Source of the DNA: Vibrio fluvialis
GTDB lineage: Bacteria; Pseudomonadota; Gammaproteobacteria; Enterobacterales; Vibrionaceae
Reading direction: 5' to 3'
NCBI RefSeq assembly: GCF_900460245.1
Contig: NZ_UHIP01000002.1
Location: 124,001-188,000 of the forward strand
DNA: 64,000 nt
Shown here: one piece after another, positions 57,703 through 64,000 of the stretch
How positions within the stretch are numbered: the stretch's first letter is position 1
Layout of the letters: every line of letters begins with the position of its first letter
Notes under the pieces: generated by a model
Database searches by the model: none
Told to the model about the DNA's origin: nothing
The model's input: the letters and a program-made list of their open reading frames with translations, nothing else
Position numbers and translations under genes: made by a program

Positions 57703-57840
57703 ATGACATTCATGAAAGACTATGTTTTCGTTCCAGTGGAGTTGGAACACGAAGCGGGTAAGGAAAATGAACAACCGTCAGAGCAAGAAGAAAAACGTCT
57801 TGCTCTGGTGCAACAAGCGCAGCAACAAGGCGGTTGTTAA
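57703..57840 (+). CDS. Small acidic protein (45 aa), unknown
   Basis: Short frame beginning MTFMKDYVFVPVELEH, then acidic and glutamine-rich (EQEEKRLALVQQAQQQGGC). It lies between two terminators, so it would be its own unit. Ribosome site GAGAGA is weak; MKDYVF at 57712 is another start. The amino-acid pattern looks real, but I do not recognise it. Confidence 0.5.
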   Translation: MTFMKDYVFVPVELEHEAGKENEQPSEQEEKRLALVQQAQQQGGC

Positions 57841-57854
57841 CAAAACCCGAACGT

Positions 57855-57883
57855 AAAAAAAGCACCCTCAGGGTGCTTTTTTA
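57855..57883. terminator. Terminator
   Basis: AAAAAAGCACCCT / GGGTGCTTTTTT stem with a very short loop, between convergent genes; usable on both strands. Confidence 0.88.
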
Positions 57884-57904
57884 TTGGCCACAACGTTCAG
57901 CCAC

Positions 57905-58141
57905 TCAGTGTTTTGGCTTATGCCCTTTGCCCGGGTTGTTGTTGCCTTTGAAACTGCGGTTTTCCGGCTTATCGGATTTCGGCTTTTTCGCCTCACAGTC
58001 GCCTGTGCCAATCTTGATGCCTTTGGTCGCCACTTCCAGACAATCGGTTGAGATATCCAGTTGATTACCAGCAACGTTCACTTTTGCTTGTGCTGCGCCA
58101 CACAGCATCATCAGTGCCAGGCAGGTTCCAATACGTTTCAT
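57905..58141 (-). CDS. Small secreted protein, unknown
   Basis: 78 residues. Signal peptide MKRIGTCLALMMLCGAAQA, then a mature part with two cysteines (TDCLEVATKG and TGDCEAKK) and a basic, Asn/Gly-rich tail (NNNPGKGHKPKH). Start after AAGGAAAAAG. Not recognised. Confidence 0.7.
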   Translation of the reverse strand: MKRIGTCLALMMLCGAAQAKVNVAGNQLDISTDCLEVATKGIKIGTGDCEAKKPKSDKPENRSFKGNNNPGKGHKPKH

Positions 58142-58263
58142 TCTTTTTCCTTATCAGACAGACTCGGAACGCATTTAACCTTGCTATCATTTTCGGCTCA
58201 ATATGCCGCCTGAACACTGACAATAAAATCACTTTCCGCATACCGCCCGCTAAAAGTAGCGGA

Positions 58264-58291
58264 TAAAAAAAGAGCACCGCAGGGTGCCCTT
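58264..58291 (-). terminator. Terminator of the chemotaxis receptor gene
   Basis: On the minus strand GGGCACC-CTGC-GGTGCTC, then TTTTTTT. Confidence 0.82.
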
Positions 58292-58323
58292 TAAACCAAT
58301 GATGCGCTGATAACGCAAGTCGC

Positions 58324-60063
58324 TTAGTGGACTTTAAACTGCCCGACCACGTGGGACAGCCCGTTTGAAGTGTCACCCAGCTCTCGGCTGATAAGGTCAG
58401 TATCCGACGCGTTCTGGTTCAGTTGTCCAATCAGACTCTGAATCGCTGCCATGTTACGGCTGATTTCGCCCGTCACCTGACTTTGCTGCTCAGCAGACGT
58501 CGCCATCAGCGTGTTGAGGTCGTTGATCTCCACCACCGATGTGGTCACCGTGTTGAGTGACTCCATCACTTTGTGGGTACTGTCCGATGTCGCTTCACAG
58601 CTGCGACGAGTCGATTCCATCTTGTTCACCACATTGTCGCTGGTCTGACGCAGTTTCGACAGCATATCGTTGATCTGCGCCGTGCTTTGCTGCGTGCGGG
58701 CTGCCAATGCGCGAACTTCGTCAGCGACCACCGCAAAGCCTCGGCCCTGCTCACCTGCACGTGCCGCTTCGATGGCCGCATTGAGTGCCAGCAGGTTGGT
58801 CTGCTCAGCGATGTCGCCAATTACCTGCAATACGGTGCTGATTTGCTTGGTGTCTTCGCTCATGGTGCCGATGGTGTAAGACATTTCCGCTACGTCCGAT
58901 TCCAGCTCAGTCACGCTGTTCACCGCATCGTTGACGGTGTGTTTCGATTCGTCTGCGTAGGTGTTGGTGCGCTCGGTGAGCTTGGCAGCGTCTGCCGCAC
59001 TCTGCGCGATGGAAGCCGCCGTCGCACTCATCTCTTCAATCGCCGCAATCACCTGCTCAGTTTCAACAGTATGCGACTGCAACATGTGAACGTTTGAAGC
59101 AGACTGACTGGACAACTGATTCACCGCACCATCAATTTGTGATGATGAACTGGAAACCTGAATGAACATGCCTTGCAGCTGCTCAATGAAGCGGTTGATC
59201 GACGAAGAGATCTGACCGATTTCATCTTTCGAGGTGACGTCAAGACGCTGAGTCAAATCACCATTGCCCTGCGACAGATCTGCAACCAGATCTTTCAAAC
59301 GCAGTAACGGTTTAAACGCGAAATGCAGCATCAACACACTCAGAGCAATGATAATCGCCGCACTGATCAGCAGCGCCAGCGTGATCATCCAGTTGAGACT
59401 GTTGGTGTTCGCTTGAATCTTATCCAGATCAATATAACCCGTCAGTGTCCAGTTCTGGTCACCCACTTTCACCTGACGAGAGATGGGGATCAGGTTGGTG
59501 CCGGTTTTGTTGGAGAAAATGGTGACGTTGTTGCTGGATGTCAGTTCCAGGTAGCTCCCTTCGAGCGCGTAATTCTTCAGTACGCTGGTCAGCTCATTCA
59601 GATCGAGTACAAAGAAGTTCACCGAATCATCGACCTTCTTCACCGAAATGGTAAGCATCGGGTGGCCATCTTCCATTTCTACCGGACTGATGGTTGGCTC
59701 CATGCTTTGCGTTTCTGCCAGATCGATGTACTTCTGCGCTTTGGCTTCATCCATCGAACCTGTGTCATCAAATGCATAACCACTCACAATCTTAATGATG
59801 CGGTAAAAGCCGGAATTCTCTTTGGTATCCACGATATCCATCATACTAAAGTTCAAGCTGCTCGCGAGCGAGAGCTTAGAGCCCAGTTCAGTATTCAGTT
59901 TGTGGTCTACTAAATCGATATTGTGCGTAATGTTCTTAGTGTCGGACTCGTAAATGTAGCCACTGATAAAGTGGTTAACACTCAGATACGAAACCAGAAT
60001 GGTGACCGTTATAAGCGAAACGATTAAAAGTATAAGTTTGTTTTTAAAGGAAAAGTTTTGCAT
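58324..60063 (-). CDS. Methyl-accepting chemotaxis protein
   Basis: 579 residues. Helix about 10-30, periplasmic Cache-like sensor (about 32-225), helix about 228-250, HAMP ([19 protein letters not shown]), then a signalling domain whose tip reads [20 protein letters not shown] and [16 protein letters not shown]. No C-terminal CheR-binding pentapeptide. Ligand unknown; small organic acids or amino acids are usual for Cache receptors. Confidence 0.95.
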   Translation of the reverse strand: MQNFSFKNKLILLIVSLITVTILVSYLSVNHFISGYIYESDTKNITHNIDLVDHKLNTELGSKLSLASSLNFSMMDIVDTKENSGFYRIIKIVSGYAFDDTGSMDEAKAQKYIDLAETQSMEPTISPVEMEDGHPMLTISVKKVDDSVNFFVLDLNELTSVLKNYALEGSYLELTSSNNVTIFSNKTGTNLIPISRQVKVGDQNWTLTGYIDLDKIQANTNSLNWMITLALLISAAIIIALSVLMLHFAFKPLLRLKDLVADLSQGNGDLTQRLDVTSKDEIGQISSSINRFIEQLQGMFIQVSSSSSQIDGAVNQLSSQSASNVHMLQSHTVETEQVIAAIEEMSATAASIAQSAADAAKLTERTNTYADESKHTVNDAVNSVTELESDVAEMSYTIGTMSEDTKQISTVLQVIGDIAEQTNLLALNAAIEAARAGEQGRGFAVVADEVRALAARTQQSTAQINDMLSKLRQTSDNVVNKMESTRRSCEATSDSTHKVMESLNTVTTSVVEINDLNTLMATSAEQQSQVTGEISRNMAAIQSLIGQLNQNASDTDLISRELGDTSNGLSHVVGQFKVH

Positions 60064-60197
60064 GACACTTTACATCCATCAAAGTGATCTTAGTCCATTG
60101 ATATCCCACACATTGCAGTGCATCTGAAATGTAATGAAAATGTTTCTTATATTCATGTAAACAACATGCTATGCGACCTTTGTTTTTCATGCAAATA

Positions 60198-61100
60198 CTA
60201 AAGTCGAATATTCTGCCACTTGTTGTGCTTAAAATAGTCGAACAGATGATCAATTAGGCTACGGACCGCAGGAGCAAGATGTTTACGTGACGGATAGAGT
60301 GCATAAATATCCATCGTAGTCGGCTGCCATTGAGGTAGAACCTGCACAAGTTCGCCCCGCTCCAGCGCACTGGTGACCAGATAGGTGGGCTGCATACTCA
60401 CTCCCATATCCAGCATGGCCGCACTGAGCAGCGTGGTGGCTTCGTTGGCGGTCAGCGCGCAGTGCACTTCCACCGCCGCTTGTTCACTGCCGCGGGTAAG
60501 ATTCCACACATGACGGTCAAAGTTCTTGTAACCCAAGCAGCGATGCTGCGCTAAGTCTGATGGAGTATGAATCTCGCCTGCCTGCTGAAGATACCTCGGC
60601 GATGCCACCAGCATTGACTCACAACGCCCTATCCGGCGGCCGATGAGCGACGGATCCGGATTGGCCGCAATACGAATTGCCAAATCTATGCGTTCCGTTA
60701 CCAGATCTGCGGCTCTGTCCTGCACATCAATGTCGATCTCCACCTGCGGGTGCTCAGCCAGAAACGAATTAACGGCCGGGATCAACTGAGAAAAGCCAAA
60801 CGACATACTGGTCGCGAGGCGTATTTTGCCACGCAATTCATCGCGGTTGAGCAAGCGGTGTTGCAGCCCTTCTGCCTGCTCCACCCAGAGCTCGACCTCG
60901 CTCAGACACTGCTCTCCCGCCGTTGTGAGCGACACTTTGCGCGTGGTGCGGTTCAGCAGGCGCACATTGAGCCAGCTCTCCATCGCATCAATGTAACGCG
61001 TCACCATCGGCCGTGACATCTCCAACCGATCGGCGGTCGCGGTAAAACTGTTGGTCGTCGCGACATCAATAAACACTTTGGCTGCAATCAGTCTGTCCAT
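60198..61100 (-). CDS. LysR-family regulator
   Basis: 300 residues; winged helix MDRLIAAKVFIDVATTNSF and LEMSRPMVTRYIDAMESWL, then the effector domain with ATSMSFGFSQLIPAVNSFL. It is of the CrgA-like subgroup (LVTERIDLAIRIA). Divergent from the MBL-DsbA pair, 108 bp apart, and most likely its regulator. Confidence 0.92.
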   Translation of the reverse strand: MDRLIAAKVFIDVATTNSFTATADRLEMSRPMVTRYIDAMESWLNVRLLNRTTRKVSLTTAGEQCLSEVELWVEQAEGLQHRLLNRDELRGKIRLATSMSFGFSQLIPAVNSFLAEHPQVEIDIDVQDRAADLVTERIDLAIRIAANPDPSLIGRRIGRCESMLVASPRYLQQAGEIHTPSDLAQHRCLGYKNFDRHVWNLTRGSEQAAVEVHCALTANEATTLLSAAMLDMGVSMQPTYLVTSALERGELVQVLPQWQPTTMDIYALYPSRKHLAPAVRSLIDHLFDYFKHNKWQNIRL

Positions 61101-61208
61101 AATTGGCTCGATTTAAGAAACAATGATGCTAATTATTCGCTATATATCCGAACAAGTCCAATGCGTAAACTGCGTCCATCAACTCAACGAAGTGAACAGG
61201 ACAACCTA

Positions 61209-62069
61209 ATGAAAACCACACTTGCATTAAGCACAACCCTACTTGTTTCTGGCGGCGCGCTGGCGGCACAACCTTTGACGCTGGATATCTACAATGCCGA
61301 TGGCAACAGCTTCCATGTCAACTCAACTCTGGTTTATGGTGAAACCGAAGCGATGGTGATCGACACTGGCTTTACCAAAGCCGACGCACTGCGCATCGCG
61401 GCCAAAGTGGCCGATTCTGGTAAGAAACTGACCACCATTTTCATTAGCCAGGCGGATCCGGATTACTACTTCGGTGCTGAAGTGCTGCATGAACTGTATC
61501 CGGACGCAAAAGTGCTGACTACGCCTGCGGTGCGCGCCACGATTGAAGAGAATCTGGCTGGCAAACTGGCGTTCTGGGCGCCGAAAATGGGCAGCAACGC
61601 GCCGGTGAAACCGGTATTGCCGACTGCGTACAACGGTCACACACTGAACATTGATGGCCGCACCATTGAAATCCGCGGCAACGAAGGCGAACTGAATCAT
61701 CGTCCATACTTGTGGATTCCGGCAAATCAGGCGATTCTGGGCAACGTTGCAGTATACGGTAACGTGCATTTATGGATGGCCGACGCGCAAAGCGATGCAG
61801 AGCGTCAGGCATGGACCCAGCAGTTGTCTGATATGGCAGCGCTGAAACCGAAAATGGTCATTCCGGGCCACATGATGCCGGGCACAAAAACCGACAGCAG
61901 CGCGATCAAATTCTCACAACAGTATCTGGCTGATTTCACGAATGCGAAAGCGCACAGCAAAAATAGTCAGCAGCTGATCGACGCCATGCAACAACGTTAT
62001 CCGACCGCAGGTCTGCCGATGGCACTGGAAATCGGCGCGAAAGTACACACAGGAGAGATGCAATGGTAA
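61209..62069 (+). CDS. MBL-fold protein with a non-canonical metal site
   Basis: 286 residues. ATG at 61209 starts a signal peptide (MKTTLALSTTLLVSGGALA). The metallo-beta-lactamase fold is seen in MVIDTGFTKADALRIA and VIPGHMMPG, but the usual H-x-H-x-D-H is replaced by SQADPDYYFG: Asp remains, the three His do not. A normal two-zinc hydrolase is therefore unlikely. It overlaps the DsbA-like gene by 7 bp and faces a LysR gene. The substrate is unknown. Confidence 0.85.
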   Translation: MKTTLALSTTLLVSGGALAAQPLTLDIYNADGNSFHVNSTLVYGETEAMVIDTGFTKADALRIAAKVADSGKKLTTIFISQADPDYYFGAEVLHELYPDAKVLTTPAVRATIEENLAGKLAFWAPKMGSNAPVKPVLPTAYNGHTLNIDGRTIEIRGNEGELNHRPYLWIPANQAILGNVAVYGNVHLWMADAQSDAERQAWTQQLSDMAALKPKMVIPGHMMPGTKTDSSAIKFSQQYLADFTNAKAHSKNSQQLIDAMQQRYPTAGLPMALEIGAKVHTGEMQW

Positions 62070-62692
62070 CGGCCCACTATATTTTCGACCCGATGTGCGG
62101 CTGGTGTTACGGCGCCACCGCACTGATGCAGGCTCTGGCCGCTCACCCTGAGGTGAATTTGGTGATGCATCCGGGTGGCATGATGACCCGCAGCGCGCTG
62201 AGTGATGATTTTCGCCAGCACATTCTGGAAGCGGACCAACGCATCGCGGGCCTTACCCGCCAACCGTTTGGTGATGCGTATATCGCCAGAGTGCGCAGCG
62301 GCGAAACCATCATGCTCGATTCTTATCTCACGGCTCAGGCTATTCTGGCTGCGCAGCTGACAGGTCAGTCGCCGTTCGAGATGCTGAAACGCATTCAGGC
62401 AGGCCACTACGTCCACGGCTTAGCCGTCGCGGAACGTGACGTGCTTGATGCCCTCGCAGCTGAAATGGGCATTGACGCCGAAAGCTGGCAGCAGGCAATG
62501 CAAGAGGCAAAAGCTTCGCTCATGCCAGAAATCGAACGCACCCAGATGCTGATGTCGCAATGGGGCTTGGGCGGTTTCCCGTCACTGGTGTTGGAACAAA
62601 ACGGTCAGTTCAAATCCGTTCCGGTCAGCCACTACTATGGCCGGGAACGTGACTGGGATGCCCTGTGGCAATCCATCACTGCCAATTCGTAA
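62063..62692 (+). CDS. DsbA-family thioredoxin-like protein
   Basis: 209 residues, DsbA/FrnE-type with CGWC near the start (YIFDPMCGWCYGATALM) and cis-Pro region GGFPSLVLEQNG. No signal peptide, so cytosolic, as for FrnE-like oxidoreductases. Translation is coupled to the MBL gene. Confidence 0.9.
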   Translation: MVTAHYIFDPMCGWCYGATALMQALAAHPEVNLVMHPGGMMTRSALSDDFRQHILEADQRIAGLTRQPFGDAYIARVRSGETIMLDSYLTAQAILAAQLTGQSPFEMLKRIQAGHYVHGLAVAERDVLDALAAEMGIDAESWQQAMQEAKASLMPEIERTQMLMSQWGLGGFPSLVLEQNGQFKSVPVSHYYGRERDWDALWQSITANS

Positions 62693-62704
62693 CCCTTCTT
62701 TCAC

Positions 62705-62731
62705 AACGCACCGCTCTCGGTGCGTTTTTTT
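62705..62731 (+). terminator. Terminator of the MBL-DsbA operon
   Basis: AACGCACCG-CTCT-CGGTGCGTT, then a T run. Confidence 0.88.
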
Positions 62732-62888
62732 GCTTCTGCCTCTCCGCCTGCTCACAATCTCACCAACGCCTGACTTTTTTCGAGTCATATCACTTTTTCT
62801 GTTGAATCTGAATCGGCTTCGCCTTAATTTATGGACGTCTAAACATCTTTACGTTTAAACATCTAATAAAAATAATGAGGTTCTTACT

Positions 62889-63809
62889 ATGTCAAATCAT
62901 GCTGTCAGTGTTCTCGATGGGGGAATGGGTCGAGAGTTGGAAAAACGTGGCGCGCCGTTCCGCCAGCCTGAGTGGTCAGCACTGGCAATGATCGAAGCAC
63001 CAGAAATCGTACGGGACGTTCACCGTGCGTTTATTCAGAGCGGTGCCGAAGTGATCACCACCAACAGTTATGCTCTGATTCCGTTCCATATTGGCGAAAC
63101 CCGTTTTCATCAGGAAGCCCAGCTTCTTGCACACCGCGCGGGCGATGTCGCGTGTCAAGCCGTGCAACTGGAAGGCAAAGCGACTCGCGTTGCAGGTTCA
63201 ATTCCGCCTCTGTTTGGTTCATACCGTGCCGATCTGTTCGATGCCACGCGTGTTGAAGAAATTGCCACGCCGCTGATTAACGGGTTGGCGCCGCATGTTG
63301 ATTTCTGGCTGACGGAAACTCAAAGCCTGATTGCCGAATCGGTGGCCGTGAAAGCCCTGTTGGATGAGCTGGATACACAACACAAACCGCTGTGGGTATC
63401 GTTCACCCTCGAAGATGCAGAGCCCACTGATGTGCCGCGCCTGCGCTCGGGCGAAACCGTTGCCGATGCCATTCACGCCATGATCACACTGAACGTCAGC
63501 GCGATTTTATTCAACTGCTGCCAGCCGGAAGTGATTGAAGAAGCCCTCACTATCGCGGCCAGTATTCTCAAAAAAACCGGCGCACAGCAGATTCAGCTGG
63601 GCGCTTACGCCAACGCGTTTCCCCCTCAACCGAAAGATGCCACTGCCAACGATGGCCTCGACGAACTGCGCGCCGATCTCACCCCTCCAGCTTATCTGCT
63701 GTGGGCTGAAAAATGGCAACAGCAAGGCGCCAGTCTGATTGGCGGCTGCTGTGGCATTGGCCCTGAGCACATCGCGACGCTGAGCCAACACTTCAGCCAC
63801 GCTGGGTGA
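62889..63809 (+). CDS. Homocysteine S-methyltransferase family protein
   Basis: 306 residues, MmuM-like zinc TIM barrel: VLDGGMGRELEKRG at the start, TNSYALIPFHIG, zinc cysteines in FNCCQPEVIE and IGGCCGIGPEHI. It probably methylates homocysteine with S-methylmethionine or a related donor. A permease gene follows after 4 bp, so they form an operon. Confidence 0.9.
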   Translation: MSNHAVSVLDGGMGRELEKRGAPFRQPEWSALAMIEAPEIVRDVHRAFIQSGAEVITTNSYALIPFHIGETRFHQEAQLLAHRAGDVACQAVQLEGKATRVAGSIPPLFGSYRADLFDATRVEEIATPLINGLAPHVDFWLTETQSLIAESVAVKALLDELDTQHKPLWVSFTLEDAEPTDVPRLRSGETVADAIHAMITLNVSAILFNCCQPEVIEEALTIAASILKKTGAQQIQLGAYANAFPPQPKDATANDGLDELRADLTPPAYLLWAEKWQQQGASLIGGCCGIGPEHIATLSQHFSHAG

Positions 63810-63813
63810 TGGC

Positions 63814-64000
63814 ATGCAGAACACACAAAAAATTGGCCTGACGGCGCTGACCGCTCTGGTGTTTAGCTCCATGGTTGGCGCAGGCATTTTCAGCCTGCCG
63901 CAAAACATGGCCGAAGTGGCGGGCGTCGATGCGATTCTCACTGGCTGGCTCATCACTGGCGTGGGTATTCTGCTGCTGGCGGGCTGCTTTCTTCATCTGT
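63814..64000 (+). CDS. Amino-acid permease, ArcD-like APC family (3' end outside window)
   Basis: First 62 residues only, from ATG at 63814. MQNTQKIGLTALTALVFSSM, then VGAGIFSLPQNMAEVAG, the helix 1 motif of basic-amino-acid/ornithine antiporters, and helix 2 (ILTGWLITGVGILLLAG). It is less like MmuP. Linked to the upstream methyltransferase. Confidence 0.8.
   Translation, partial: MQNTQKIGLTALTALVFSSMVGAGIFSLPQNMAEVAGVDAILTGWLITGVGILLLAGCFLHL

Overview
The window reads as part of the second chromosome of a Vibrio, most likely of the V. fluvialis / V. furnissii type. The grounds are a HapA/vibriolysin-type metalloprotease, VCR-like integron attC sites with an IntIA-type integrase, and a gene order (malS, hapA, ompW, tdh-kbl, zwf-pgl-gnd) that I recall from V. 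cholerae chromosome II. The species is an inference; no rRNA or tRNA lies in the window.

Layout. 1-8.4 kb: end of a periplasmic alpha-amylase, the protease hapA, ompW, a small heat-shock protein, an esterase fused to Sel1 repeats, and an unusual protein made of three RidA domains. 8.4-9.7 kb: AT-rich, nearly gene-free DNA. 9.7-15.0 kb: integron array A, four cassettes on the minus strand, attC sites, an attI-like region and the SOS-boxed integrase intIA on the plus strand. 15-35 kb: ordinary chromosomal genes (heterodimeric ABC exporter, c-di-GMP phosphodiesterase, mtgA, def, dinB-like, a MocR / dehydrogenase / TSUP cluster, an accD homologue with a divergent LysR, several small proteins, a lone glgC). 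35.4-38.3 kb: a second small cassette array B with no integrase beside it. 38.6-64 kb: threonine catabolism (kbl-tdh), an aldehyde dehydrogenase with a divergent sigma-54 activator, LysR-VOC, a PepSY / DUF2946 pair, cytochrome b562, a PHP phosphatase, an HD-GYP protein, the oxidative pentose phosphate operon zwf-pgl-gnd, a chemotaxis receptor, LysR / MBL-like / DsbA-like genes, a homocysteine methyltransferase and the start of an amino-acid permease.

The most notable feature is the split integron. Arrays A and B are both bounded on the attI side by the same 145-bp sequence (about 14 mismatches by eye), which carries GC-rich perfect palindromes. Each array also has an apparently identical IS1111-type (IS110 family) element inserted at the same point of an attC site, in the same orientation, exactly 25,663 bp apart. 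The non-coding tail of each IS contains a 10-nt copy of the left target/IS junction and a 6-nt copy of the right end, as expected if it encodes a guide (bridge/seek) RNA that directs insertion into attC. The cassettes include a TIR-domain protein (candidate anti-phage effector), a GIY-YIG-like protein and several unknown proteins.

Regulation that can be read from the sequence: a LexA box over the integrase promoter, a perfect FNR consensus upstream of ompW, an inverted pair of LuxR/HapR-like half sites upstream of hapA, and a sigma-54 -24/-12 element upstream of the aldehyde dehydrogenase, facing its AcoR-like activator. All assignments come from reading the sequence; no database search was run.
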